Below, piece by piece: positions 1-11,190 of a stretch of 64,000 bases of DNA. Source of the stretch: Liolophura sinensis (Eukaryota; Mollusca; Polyplacophora; Chitonida; Chitonidae); NCBI RefSeq assembly GCF_032854445.1, contig NC_088300.1, positions 68,858,984 through 68,922,983 of the forward strand, given 5' to 3'. Below the pieces are notes generated by a model. It did no database searches. It worked only from the letters and a program-made list of their open reading frames with translations, and had not been told where the DNA came from. Positions within the stretch are counted from its first letter, which is position 1; each line of letters opens with the position of its first letter. The translations under genes and the position numbers were made by a program.

Positions 1-94
1 AATGAAACGACTCGTATTAATGACAACGCTTATAAACAGTATACAACTAAACAAGGTGTTGTTGCTGTAACGTAGCTTAAGACGGCTTAAGCTT

Positions 95-465
95 AAGGCT
101 TAAGACGAAATGTGTACTGTAGACCTAAGGCAAAATGTGTACTGCGTGTAGACTTAAGACAAAATGTGTACGTAGGTTAACGTAGCAGAGAAAATGTGTA
201 CTGCATGTACGCTTTAGAGAAAATGTGTACTGTATATAGACTTAAGAGAAAATATGTACTGAAGGCTAAAGACGAAATGTGTACTGTAGACTTAAGACAA
301 AATGTGTACTGCATGTAGGCTTAAGACAAAATGTGTACTGTAGCCTAAGAAGAAATGTGTACTGTGGACCTAAGACAAAATTTGTAACCTGTTTAGACAT
401 AGGACAGAATGTGTACTGTAGGCCTAAGACAAAATATATACTGTAAATCCAGGACAAATGTGAGC
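95..465. repeat. Degenerate minisatellite, ~25-30 bp unit
   Basis: About a dozen imperfect units built around AAGACAAAATGTGTACTGTA and a CTTAAGAC spacer, running from about 95 to 465. Copies differ by small indels and substitutions, so the array is old. It lies beyond the 3' end of the PAN-domain gene. The open frame inside it is a by-product of the repetition. Confidence 0.8.
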
Positions 466-876
466 AAACTTCTGCGAATCTATTGTCTTAAGGCTTTTCT
501 TCATGTATGAAGTAAACATATTTTGACTCGACACATTCAACAGTTAAGTTTAAGACGTTGTTCCTTCTCATTTTATTCGCAAATGTTTAAAGAGGCATCT
601 CACATTTTAATCATGGAATTTCTCTTTCCAGAACGATCAAGGCATTGACTGTGTACAATTTGACCTCAGAGAAAGCACACGTCTTTCAAATGAAAGCGAT
701 ACCTGGGAGACGTTTAATCTATGTGTGACAGGATTGCTTTAAGATGAAAGCAGCTGAAAACAAAGCAATCAAAAGATATGGACGATGAAAAGACTGGACA
801 ATGTTGGTAATGGTATTATAAACAACTGTTCTAGTTGTCAGTGACAGCTAGCATGTACTAATACTGTAAATAGTCT

Positions 877-882
877 TTTAAT
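877..882 (-). terminator. Candidate poly(A) signal of the PAN-domain gene
   Basis: Minus-strand ATTAAA about 112 bases after the stop codon. A canonical AATAAA lies further on at 577-572. Either could serve; there is no transcript evidence. Confidence 0.35.
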
Positions 883-993
883 CTTTTGTGGACACCGTGG
901 CGTCGGGCTTGGAAAGAATCCTTGGTACACAATGGTATCACTGCGCTGCCTTTTCCAAGACGTAATTACCATTAAAGCATGACATTCAGTTGT

Positions 994-1049
994 TCAAGCT
1001 AATTTTATGTTAAGGTAAATCACAAAGTCATCAGCAAGCATCCGATCAC
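994..1049 (-). CDS. PAN-domain gene, terminal coding exon 5
   Basis: A short exon after a textbook acceptor (GTGTTTATTTTCAG|GT). It completes Gly284 and adds DRMLADDFVIYLNIKLA and TGA. The hydrophobic ADDFVIYL strand is what this domain is expected to end with, and phase 1 fits exon 4, so I trust it despite its 56-base length. Confidence 0.78.
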
Positions 1050-4000
1050 CTGAAAATAAACACACACAGAAATTCATCCGCAGATATAAATGCCTACAAA
1101 TCTAAACTGCTGCATGATTGTATCACTGCCCACGTCTATATTATCCGCGCAAACACCGACATAGTCTAGTGCACTTATTAAAGTTTACTGTGCAATGTTT
1201 GCAAGACGTAATTAATGAAATCAAGACAGGACAATAAATGTTTGCAATTAGGTGAGCAATTAATACATGGAAATGTATACATAGCCAAATAATAGACATA
1301 AACCTAACATGACCGTACACCGCGACAGGACAAAAAGTATAAACCATTATTCTTATCTTGAGCAATTCAGTGTATTTAACGACATACGACTCTGGAGCTA
1401 ATTGCTACCGTCAGCCTTGTTGCAGATGAAGTTTTGAGTTAAATTATTGGATTGTTTATACTAAATGATGTCAAGCAATTCTGTCAGATTTGCTTACAGT
1501 CCTAAAGAGTAATTATACTGTAAAGATAATCCGAATTAAGGACATTTGATCGATCTTATCAGTACCTGAATATCGATTTTGTACCACGATGGAGGACCTG
1601 TATAAACAAGATATCAATGTATTATGACCATACGGTTGCGTTGCAATGAACTGGGGATTTTGACTTCTGTTCGACAAAGCCTTGCGTACCTAACAATTTG
1701 AACTAACCACCAGATAATAATTCTTGACCAGTGAGGTCGACTGTTTAATTCTAGTTTCTGAAAAAGGGTTTTCCCATGTGCCTGACAAACTGCGGTGTTT
1801 TCTATTGTGCAGTTTCCTCAACTATAAAACCTGAGCGCCGTTGTGTTTGTGACATATTCGTTAGTACGAAATTAATAATGGAATGTGATACTTACTCATC
1901 CATTCTTATATAATCTCAATATTGCCAACGAAGAGAAAACCTTCAGTTTCGCAGGGTTTTTCTTCTAAACTACGACGACAATCAAACGCGAATGTGCAAC
2001 TTGCGCCTATCAGCAGAATTTGAGCCAAAATTATAGAAGATAATCATTAAATTTTGACGAAACTCAAAATTGTTTTTTTTTTTTTTTAGCGAAATCGCAC
2101 ACTAAAAGGAGAAATGACTAAACTGTAGCTGAACTTAAATATATGAGTAATCTAGACATTACTCACCAGACACATCAAATGCTGCGTGTGACGATGAGGG
2201 ACTGTAGAGGAACTGTGGGTAGGAAAACGGGTCTGTTGACCACGTGCACGTGTTACCTTCCTCTACCACAACCATCCACCCGGACATCATACAGCCTATT
2301 GCGAACTGCTTGATAGCAAAAGTTTTGTCTGGCCTGCAATGACATAAGATCAGTGTTCGTTTGCTGGCTATGCTAGAACTGCGTTCTCGAGAATTGATGT
2401 GTCGTAACGACCGTAGAAATTCAACAAATTCGTAACCGGTAAACTTTTGCCGAATATTAAAAAGCCAACTGAACAGAGTTTGCCCCATTTTCATTTATTT
2501 ATTTATTTATTTATTTGATTAGTGTTTTACGCCATACTCAAGAATATTTCACTTATACGACGGCGGCCAGCATTATGGTGGGAGGAAACCGGACATAGCC
2601 CGGCGGAAACCCACGACCATCCGCAGGTTGCTGCCAGACCTTACCACGTCCGGCCGGAGAGGAAGCCAGCATTAGACTTGAACTCACAGCGACCGCATTG
2701 GTGAGAGGCTCCTGGGTCATTACGCTGCGCTAGCGCGCTAACCAACTGAGCCATGGTGACCCCTGCCCTATTTTCAATCGTTCCCCGTACCCCACCATAA
2801 TGCTAATGCCGTCGTATTAGTGAAATATTCTTGAATATATGCAGAACACCAATCAAATAAATAAATAAACGTTTTCACTCGAACACTCGATCGGACTTGC
2901 GCGAGGCTTTAGGGTTTATGCTACACTAAAACACGATTTCTCTCCAAAATATTCAACATTTCTTGTAACAGCCAATTATTTATGGTAATCGAAAGTTGTG
3001 TATTATATTATATTATATTATATTATATTATATTATATTATATTATATTATATTATATTATATTATATTATATTATATCATATCATATCATATCATATCA
3101 TATCATATTTTAAACAATATCAAAGTATATAGGAACTTAGATTTCCAGACATCCAGGTTAGCATACTATAAAAGACAATACTATAAAACTGTTCTACTGG
3201 ACAATGTATATTATTTACTGATGTTGCGGCGATAACCTATCGCCTTCAACGGAGTAAGATGAGTAAGGAAAACAAAAAGAATTCCTGTTTATACAAAAAC
3301 AAGGTGAACAAACCAGTATGTATAAGTTTCATGGTGAACACAGTTCACCTTCACGGTTGAAGTATACAATGGGTCTGCACAAATTTAGAAATCCCACTCT
3401 CAACCCCAATGGAGGACTCAGGTTTAATTTATCACACACCTGGGACACAGTATTGAAAAAATGCTAATTACCTCGTGTAAATGTACCTGAACTTGGTAAA
3501 ATTTGTTCACTCGTGTAAAAATGTATTATATTCAAATTCTGTCACTATATACCAGGTCCAGTTGTCTCATTATTTTAAATTTGTATGGACCCATTGTATA
3601 CTTCAACCGTGACCGTGAACTGTTAGTGTGAACACCAGAAACTAAGTGGACCAGGCCTGACTTCCTTGCTCCTCAATTATACTTGTCGCACCTGTTACAG
3701 GCACAGGTTTCCAGTACACTGATTTTTCCTGGACGGCGTCTGGTATAAGTGGCGGGAGCACCTGAACTCCACGTCACAGAGGAGGAAGCAAGAGAACAAA
3801 ACTGTTATCCAATAAATAAAAGCACTACTGTTGTTTTCTCTCTGTGTAAATTTCTGTATAGGCAACTCAATGTAATGCTGTAATGTAGATCTATGTATTT
3901 CTAATGTAAAGATAACGTAAATCTCTGTAAATAGCTTGCTATTTATCCCCTTTCTGTCAAATAACCATTGCAGCATTTGAACCTATACAATGAGCAATAT

Positions 4001-7000
4001 ACATGCTACCACAAAAAGGTTTAATTCTAGTAATGGACTCATGTACATATGTAAATAGTATACCAACGCACTGCCATTATCTATCAAAAATATTCATGTG
4101 TTTAAAAAAAAATAGAAGACTGACTTGATGGGCCACGATATCCGCCAGGAAAGTGACCCTAAAACCGTATTTAAACAATTAACACTTTACTCTGTTGAAC
4201 GCGATAGGTTGTCGCCGCAACGTGAGTAAATAATATACAATGTCCAGTAGAACAATCCCAAAGTAGTTCCCCTTGGTATCTGGCATATATATTCAAAGTT
4301 ATGAGAGCATGGGGAAATTGAAACCTACATGTAATTTATGCTGTAAGGGTCGCCTGTATGTCCATTCAGATCGGGCCAGGGTGAAGATAATCGCCGATTG
4401 GTGGAAAACCACGAAAGCCTGTCAGTGCCTTTGCCATCAAACACAATCCGGAAGTTCTCTGCCCCTCTAGACAACATGGCGACCTGTACCTGTAAAAATG
4501 GACAGATGCGTATATGTTGTTGTTGTTTTCATTTTGACTTCCTGTCCAAGCTATTCCAATGTGAGGCTATGGAATACTAATTTATATACGTGAAAGCATA
4601 CATTTTACGCCATGGTTCTGAACTGTACCTGCACGTTTAAAGTATAAGTTAAACGAAAAGGTATGAAAGAATTAATGCTTAATTAAATACGTTTGTCGTT
4701 TTAGAGCTGGCCACTATCTGTGACAGTGGGTTAAACTAAGTAATACGAACGGTTTTCGTAAATCTATCTTATTTCTTTATTATTTTATGACATTTTTTAT
4801 TCTTTGCCCCTTAAATATTATAAAAGTCTACGTTAATCTTAATATGTGGTAACTAACGAGCATGGATAAAGATGGGATCTCAGGTACGAAAAGTAGCCAT
4901 ATTAAATGAAGGGACACAACTCCGCATTGTATAATGTGACGCTATTTCATCATCACAACAATTCACACTCTAGCTGTGAATGACAATCTATAAATTTAGC
5001 CATTCAGCCATATTTGCGCAAAATCTTACGTCCACGTTTATGTTAAATTTAAAATATTCTCAAAACAGTAGTTCTTAACAAAAAATGGGTTAAGCCATGA
5101 ATTTAATTTACTGTTTGTCTTTAGAAATTAAACAGGATTGTGAGATTTTGGTTTAATCAAAATAGGTTTCAGTGCAAAATTATTGCAAATAATAAGTTTT
5201 ATGGATGGCCGTTTATGTAATAATGTATTTGCCGAGTTTTTAACATGGTGCTACATCTTTGGTAAATCTAACGAGATGTCGACATAATTTAGTTGCTGTG
5301 TTTGCAGGATGATAATGCATGGGATAATGTCTACAGAAAGCCAAAGCTTGTTTACCTATTTTATAAACCTTTTATTTATTTGTCTACTTATTTCAAAGGC
5401 GGCCCTCAGGTAAACAACTCCCATATACATGTTCCAATGAGTTTTCAACATAGTTCGAAACGTAAGTGTTCAAGCTTAGAGCCTGCATACAGTTTTTGTG
5501 TTAGTACATATTCTACTCACGGTCTGAATGTCCCATTTCTCCCAGGTGTCCAACAAGCCGTTTTTGTACGTCTGACTCAGATTCTTGTTGACGCCGAGGG
5601 CCTCCTTTAAGTCCACCTTGTTAACGGTGTTGTTTTCGATCCACTTCGCTAAGACTGCATCCTCTGACCGCTCGGAAGCTCTAAGAACCATCACCTGGAC
5701 ACTTGCTAAACACAAAACATATCTCATTGAGATGGGTTATTCGAGATGTATTGATCTTTTAAGCATTATCTTACTGGTATTGGGGGGCCTCCGTGGCTCA
5801 GACGGTTAGCGCGCTAGCGCAGCGTAATGACCCAGGAGCCTCTCACCAATGCGGTCGTTACGTGGGGAGGTCTGACATCAGCCTGCGGATGGTCGTGGGT
5901 TTCCCCCGGGCTCTGCCCGGTTTCCTCCCACCATAATGCTGGCCGCCGTCGTATAAGTGAAATATTCTTGAGTACGGCGTAAAACACCAATCAAATAAAT
6001 AATAAATAAATAACTTAATGGTATAGCTGAGAACAAATAATACAAGCAATGAGAAATAAAATATAACTTATCCACTGAACTATTATTTACGCTTATTATT
6101 TCTGTATAATTAAATCCTTGGAGCAGATTCCACAAAGATATTTCAGACAAATCCAAATTTGGTGAAAATAAGATTTTTCAGCTTTTTTTTTTTTTTTATT
6201 CCCAGGAACTAAGATATTGACCACCTCATAAATGTTATCATAAGACAAATATGCCAATACTTCAACTTTCCGTGCCAAAGACTAAGCATTGTAAGGAGAT
6301 TATAAATTTTGAATTTACCCAAAAGATTTGAGAAATCGGATTCAGGAAAATTATCGTAGTATAAGTTTATGTTAAATATTGTGACAACTTAGTTTCTAGG
6401 CGGAGGGAAAAACTGGTGGGGCATTTAGTAAATCGGACCCTTATTTGAGCGTACTTCTAGGCTAGGGCTAGGGAATGTATATTCGTCATGTTAAATTAGA
6501 TCGTCAGGTTGGGTGTATTAACAGTTGCAATCAAAGTGCAGCTGATATACATATTTTATAATCGACAAATAGTATACTAACATGGTACATTATTGAATAC
6601 TGATTTCACTCATTCGCCAAAGACTTACCTTGCGTGTTTCCAACAGCACTGAAAACTGTTGACTGTTTCTCTTTGCATGATTCCGTCCTAATTTCGCACT
6701 CTATACACATTTTTAGTTCTTTTGTGTGTTGTGCTAAAGGTCGTATTGGGAGCCGACCTTGAGATTATTCACCTGGGACGTCCATCTTGGTTGACAGGTA
6801 GTGTGCATGTTCGAATGTCTGTTTCGACGCATGAATTTGTTTGAGCGTGTTTTCCAGGCTGGGGCTAGAGGATTTGTATTTGTCGCGTTGAATTAGATCG
6901 CCAGGTTGGGTATATAAACAGTTGCAATCAAAGTGCAGCTGAGATACATATTTGGATTATCGACAACTTATAAACGTGCCCTGTACAAGCTTTGGGTACT

Positions 7001-8547
7001 GATTTATTACATTCGCTCAAAACATTCCTTGCGTATTTCTAACAGCATTGAAAACTATTTACTACTTCTTTTTACATGAATCCGTTTTAATTTCATACTC
7101 TATACACTTTCTAAATTCTTTGGTGGTTTGTGTTAAATGTCGCTTTGGGAACTGGCCTTGCGATTATTGACCCGGAACGTATATTTTGGTAGACAGCTGG
7201 TATGCGAAGTTTTGCTTTGACGCCTAGATTCGCATAGCCTTGTAGTTTTGTCATCATATGGATATAATTAGAGATGTACAGCACAGAGAATAAAACCAGA
7301 GCAACGACGACAGTGTGATAGCTGGCAAATGGTTTTGCTCTAACTGTTGATATAAGCGCATAAACAGTAGTAAATTGCACGCCCCAAAGCAGAATTAGGT
7401 AAAAAAAAAAATGCAGTGATTTTAATTGCAATTTATCAGACGTCTCTGATCTAGAATTATGCAAAATGCTGTGTTGTCATCACATTTAACATACAATCAC
7501 ATGAAAACGGCAAGGGGACCAGGCCTCGCAGTACAGACAACAATCCAACCGAACAGTTCACACGCCTAGAGGTAATAGTCTGCAATCGGCTATGGATAAC
7601 AAAATGCAGACACCTCAGATTATGATCTATAAAGGAAATGAGTCCCCAGTGTGTCATGTCTGACGTACCGGATGCTGGAAGTACAAGGCACGGCTAAGAT
7701 GTATATGGATAAGAAGATTATCAACGAAGCTCTGGGGGTAAAAATAAATAGATAGTTGACGGCTGGAGATAATCCGGCAATGTTACAATTTAATAGGCGT
7801 ATCAGAGCAAATCAGTTGGGCGATAGACGGCTGGAATGAGAGATTTACTGAATCACCAGCTATCACTGTAGAGCCAGTGGAACCTTTTCCAGTGGTGTTA
7901 TGAAATAATTGAATATCACTAACTTTTTTTAGCTATATACATTAGAAGACATGACTTACCACCTTCTTTGGCATATATCTTCCAGCTATCACTGTAGAAG
8001 CAGTGGAACCTTTTCCAGTGGTGTTATGAAATAATTGAATATCACTAACTTTTTTAGCTATATTCCTTAGAAGACATGACTTACCACCTTCTTTGGCATA
8101 GATCTTCCAGCTATCACTGTAGAACCAGTGGAACCTTTTCCAGTGGTGTTATGAAATAATTGAATATCACTAACTTTTTTTAGCTATATTCCTTAGAAGA
8201 CATGACTTACCACCTTCTTTGGCATAGATCTTCCAGCTATCACTGTAGAACCAGGCTCCCTCAATAGTCGTTGGGGATAACTTCAAACTCACAAGACAAA
8301 TGCAATCAGACTGGTTGCGAAGGTTTGGCACTGCCACCACATCACATTCATCAAACAGCGCACATTGCTTTATACATCCAATAGTCGAGCGGTCGTTTGT
8401 GATATGCAAAAGACCAAACGCTAGTTCCGATTTGTCATCCACAGGCACCAGCTTAAAATATTGGTCGCGCCATGAAACTGTGTTGATGAAGCCAATCCCA
8501 ATTGTAAAGAAATGCGCAAATACAAAATGCTTCGAAGTTTGCGTCAT
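994..8547 (-). CDS. Secreted PAN/apple-like protein with an unnamed conserved C-terminal domain (5 exons, 301 aa)
   Basis: Exons on the minus strand are 8547-8211, 5705-5521, 4489-4329, 2333-2167 and 1049-994, stop TGA at 996-994. The lengths (337, 185, 161, 167, 56) sum to 906 nt = 301 codons plus stop, every junction is phase-consistent, and every intron is GT-AG. Residues 1-25 are a hydrophobic signal peptide. Residues 26-112 form a cysteine-rich module (Cys58, 62, 68, 82, 84) resembling a PAN/apple fold. Residues 113-301 form a conserved block with FDGKGTDRLSWF, RRLSSPWPDL, GCMMSGWMVVVEE, CTWS, YPQFLYS and a final ADDFVIYL. I recognise this arrangement from secreted invertebrate proteins but cannot give it a family name. 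Function is unknown; PAN modules usually bind proteins or carbohydrates, so an extracellular adhesive or lectin-like role is an inference. Introns are filled with repeats. Start chosen as the ATG that opens the signal peptide. Confidence 0.85.
2167..2333 (-). CDS. PAN-domain gene, coding exon 4
   Basis: Encodes residues 229-283 with GCMMSGWMVVVEEG, NTCTWSTDPFSYPQFLYS and the FDVS end. Acceptor CATTGCAG|G; donor TCTG|GTGAGTAA. The two cysteines (Cys242 and Cys257) may form a disulphide within the unnamed domain. Confidence 0.84.
2494..2763 (-). mobile_element. tRNA-derived SINE (family A), near full length
   Basis: Inserted in minus orientation in intron 4-side of the PAN gene (intron between exons 3 and 4). 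The ATTT-repeat tail is at 2494-2517, then the conserved 3' body, and the tRNA-like head ends near 2763. Flanking target-site duplication TGCCCCATTTTCA / TGCCCTATTTTCA (2481-2493 and 2764-2776), one mismatch. Same family as many copies below. Confidence 0.88.
2788..2870 (+). mobile_element. SINE family A, 3' fragment
   Basis: Only the 3' body and AAATAAATAAAT tail remain (CCCACCATAATGCT..., GTGAAATATTCTTGA). It sits 25 bases from the preceding SINE in opposite orientation, which makes a potential hairpin in the intron. Confidence 0.8.
2999..3110. repeat. Pentanucleotide microsatellite (TATTA)n then (TATCA)n
   Basis: About 15-16 perfect TATTA units, followed by six TATCA/TATCATATCA-type units, then decay. 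The switch from T to C in the same register shows a variant unit that expanded at one end. Confidence 0.95.
3190..4254. repeat. Nested foldback (inverted-repeat) element
   Basis: Outer arms 3190-3257 and 4187-4254 are inverted copies of each other (about 68 bp, roughly 8 mismatches; key strings GTTCTACTGGACAATGTATA and CCTATCGC). Inside lies a second inverted pair, 3334-3387 and 3576-3636, sharing CACGGTTGAAGTATACAATG. This is the structure of a foldback or MITE-like DNA element with a second element nested in it. No transposase frame is visible. It lies in the intron just before PAN-gene exon 3 in genomic order. Confidence 0.75.
4329..4489 (-). CDS. PAN-domain gene, coding exon 3
   Basis: Encodes residues 175-227, beginning VQVAMLSRGAENFRIVFDGK and containing DRLSWFSTNRRLSSPWPDL, the most recognisable part of the unnamed domain. 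Acceptor TTTTTACAG|GTA, phase 0; donor TACAT|GTAGGT, leaving two bases (AT) that join the first G of exon 4 to make Met228. Confidence 0.83.
5521..5705 (-). CDS. PAN-domain gene, coding exon 2
   Basis: Encodes residues 113-174, including RASERSEDAVLAKWIE and the KNGLLDTWEKWDIQT end. The acceptor is a T-rich tract ending TTTAG|CA; its two leading bases complete the codon left by exon 1 (G|CA, Ala). A nearer CAG (giving exon start 5698) would break the phase. The donor is ACC|GTGAGTA, phase 0. Confidence 0.83.
5782..6013 (+). mobile_element. SINE family A, internally deleted
   Basis: In intron 1 of the PAN gene. It has the tRNA-like head starting GGGGCCTCCGTGGCTCAG, 3' body and A-rich tail, but lacks the central B-box stretch (TGTGAGTTCAAG...). 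Flanks CTTACTGGTAT / CTTAATGGTAT look like an 11-bp target-site duplication with one mismatch. Confidence 0.88.
6440..7205 (+). repeat. Tandem duplication of ~0.4 kb
   Basis: Two units, about 6440-6815 and 6838-7205, align along their length at roughly 80% by eye. Shared strings include CAGTTGCAATCAAAGTGCAG, AGATCG-CAGGTTGGGT and CTTGCG-ATTTC-AACAGCA. I see no gene in either unit. They lie in intron 1 of the PAN gene. Confidence 0.75.
7245..7350 (-). repeat. Dispersed repeat family D, copy 1
   Basis: Minus-strand copy of an unclassified repeat with the core CCAGCTATCACACTGTCGTC and GCTCTG. Other copies are near 9.6, 12.2, 37.8, 43.6 and 62.1 kb. Its presence explains the hydrophobic open frame here (7111-7464), which I do not accept as a gene. 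Confidence 0.6.
7856..8253 (-). repeat. Tandem repeat of the exon 1/intron 1 junction of the PAN gene
   Basis: Four copies of a 125-126 bp unit (the outermost truncated). Each holds the last ~45 bases of exon 1 (TACAGTGATAGCTGGAAGAT), the donor GTAAGTC, and ~75 bases of intron. Donor copies map to 8204-8210 (the real one), 8078-8084 and 7953-7959. The copies differ by only a few bases, so the duplication is recent. Confidence 0.92.
8211..8547 (-). CDS. PAN-domain gene, coding exon 1
   Basis: Encodes residues 1-112: the signal peptide (hydrophobic run HFVFAHFFTIGIGFI) and the PAN/apple-like module with the pattern GCIKQC-x5-C and a later CIC. It ends one base into a codon before the strong donor GGTG|GTAAGTC (reverse complement of 8204-8210). 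The last roughly 45 bases of this exon with the donor are tandemly repeated downstream in intron 1. Confidence 0.85.
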
Positions 8548-9529
8548 GGTGCTTCAAAATTGGTATATCCTCTGATATAGTAAAAAAAATCGGCGCCTGC
8601 TAAAACCAGGTGAAGTATAAAACCAGGTGCACTCGAACTGGAGGTACTTTGTCAATAGTTATCAGTATGTATGGTCACGATTTTTTTTACACAGAATACA
8701 TCTCTCCTGATAAAACTTGATGCATTCTTCGACTCGACTTTGGCTTATTAACAACCCAGTGGCTTTGATTGCTTAACATTTAGGTCGTTAGCTACTGGTT
8801 CACCTACGATCTATCGGATCGGGCAATAGTTCATGGTGCGGTAGGAAACAATGGAACCAGTCCCTACAAACTACATACCTGGTTCAATAGATTCAGCCAG
8901 AAGAGACTTTCAACGAACCGGTTTTTTCGTGATCGGGCCGACATGTCACGGCACACGTCTTTAATGCAAACATCGATTTTTCTTTCTATGGGGCATTAAT
9001 TAAAAGGATTAAGACGAAAAATTTCGTTCTTGGTATGCCCAGAATAGGCGACATTAATCTTTTGTGCTTTACATGTCCGCCATTCTGTCTAAACCTGGCG
9101 CTTTCTGTACTTATCTTAATCACTGGTTATAACCAAGTATATTTCTGCCTGCCTTCGATCAAAACCTTAAACATTGACATTATAGGCAATTCAAAATACA
9201 CACATCTGGCAAAGGATGTTGTTGACCATGAATGCTATTTATTTATTATTAAACTGTATGGGGCATAATGAACGCGATACAGCACAGCCTGGTGTTTGCC
9301 CTTTAGCCACGCCTAAGCAGGATTTGTAACAGGAAATCTATTCGCGTGGGATAAAGCTGTATACATTAATACAGAATCATCATATATAGCACAAGAGCAC
9401 CTGACGAGTGGTGTTTTAGCTTGTTAATTCTACTGCTCACTTCAGTACATCCATCGTTCAATATTTTGGTCAATGTCAAAAGATCAGTATTAGTATAGTA
9501 TCGGAATTAACCCACTGACTGGCATTTAT

Positions 9530-9690
9530 TGTATCGCCTTGTTGGTGTTTTCATGCCAGTTGGGGTGTGGTATTCTCCCAGTTACAAGAAGCCGTATTTC
9601 ATCTGTTATGTGAAGCAATTTACCAGTTATCACACTGTTGTCGCTGCTCTATATTCTTTATATGCTGTACGCTTTATATTAAATGGTAAG
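9530..9690 (+). repeat. Dispersed repeat family D, copy 2
   Basis: Contains GCCGTATTTCATCTG, CCAGTTATCACACTGTTGTC and a GCTCTATATTCTTTATATGC stretch, matching the order seen in the 12.1 kb copy. Confidence 0.55.
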
Positions 9691-10454
9691 TTTGCTGGTA
9701 TTTAGATAGCAAATCTGCTACAGAGTTTTCAGGGAAACATACCAGTCCTAATCAAGTGTGATAATCGCAAGATATTTCCAATAGTTTAATTTATTAGGAT
9801 ACAATAAAGGGTTTGTGTCACACGACGCATCTGCTGGCATAATATCATCGGAAAGTCGCGCGAAAATCGATCAGCGACAGCGCGCTGTAGACTGTTTCGC
9901 CGTCTTTTCACAGCTCTTAGCTACATCATCTTAAATGGCTACAGTTTTCATTCCCGCAGTCCTTCCAGCACGTGTCGACCTGTACGTCCTCTCTACATCA
10001 CTGCCACCTCTAGAAAAGCCTTAGATGCATTTGTATCAAGTATTATCAGAAACAATTGTTGAAACAGAGGGTTTGCGTTATTTGACATCACTTCTTGGCT
10101 CATCAACGTGATTCCTGTGACCTCTGTGTTGTTCAAGATATGTATAAAAAATTTGCCAATGGTGAAAGTGAAGTAAGGCGAACGTGGAGAGTGACACCAG
10201 AGCTGTAAGGGGTGCGGTTAAAACTATTAGAGGATCTTTCACTAATAAACGTACGTAAACAAATAAACGATAAGACGATGATGGTGTTCTGCAGCATGTA
10301 ACACTACGGAACTTCAATGGGCTGCTAACTATATTGCCCGTGATAATCTTGATAAGTGGTTATTTTTCCAGCTACGAAATGGTGCGTAATGTTCTGTCCA
10401 TATTTGTCAATAAGATTGACGTTGGAGTGTTTTCGACACACTAGACTTTGAATT

Positions 10455-10560
10455 AATATTTATTTACTTACTTAAAGTTGCTTAACGCCCTACTGAAGAA
10501 TGTTTCACTTCTGCGACGGCGGTCATATTTACGGGAGGAAACGCGAGTGATCGGTGAAAA
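10455..10560 (-). mobile_element. Old SINE family A fragment
   Basis: Diverged 3' body in minus orientation: ATTTATTTACTTACTT tail, then GAAGAATGTTTCACTT and GCGACGGCGGTCAT. The remainder is not recognisable. Confidence 0.5.
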
Positions 10561-10639
10561 CCTCCTACCTTTAGTGTGTCGTCTACAGCTTTTTGTCATC
10601 TAGGCCTCATAAGCCGTAAGATGGGGAATATGAAAAAAT

Positions 10640-10782
10640 TGATTTATTTATTTGACTGGTATTTTACGCCGTACTCAAGAATATTTAACTTACGCGACGG
10701 CGGATAGCATTATGGTGGGAGGAAACCTGGCAGATTCCTGGGGGAAGCCCAAGACCATCCGCATGTTGATGCCAGACCTGAA
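10640..10782 (-). mobile_element. SINE family A, 5'-truncated
   Basis: Tail and 3' body (TTTACGCCGTACTCAAGAAT, GCATTATGGTGGGAGGAAAC, GACCATCCGCATG), stopping before the tRNA-like head. Confidence 0.82.
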
Positions 10783-11190
10783 AAATTTAAGCAGTAACCC
10801 GCAAGCAGTAAATTTAAAGGCGTGATGTAGTTTAATATATATTTTATCTGAAAAAGGATAATTTGCAACTTCAAAAAATAAAAGCCGCGTTGTAAATGAA
10901 AGGACTGAGATAAAATAAAAATAAAAATTACCTTGATGGTAATTTCTGCAAATAGTCCCAATCATGTTAACAAATAAGTCATACTTTCGAATATCCATGC
11001 AGTGATGGTTAATTGCATGACTGCAATTAACATACATATTATGAAATAATGAGAAATTCCAGCATTTCAATAAACAATGATACACATTTGTGTTAACAGT
11101 GGAAATGAAAGTCACGTTAACATATGGATGACCTGTTTTAGTGAACAGCGAGAGAATTATTGACGACATTCTGTCAGTTAAGTCTTTGTG

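Noticed and set aside
2522-2704. Recurring frames with ...RPERKPALDLNSQRPHW-like ends here and at other sites
   Set aside because: These are translations of SINE family A in one frame, not protein genes.
7111-7464. Minus-strand frame with two hydrophobic segments resembling the last helices of a receptor
   Set aside because: Its core is a copy of dispersed repeat family D and its end lies in the 0.4 kb tandem duplication; a poly-T run creates one hydrophobic stretch.
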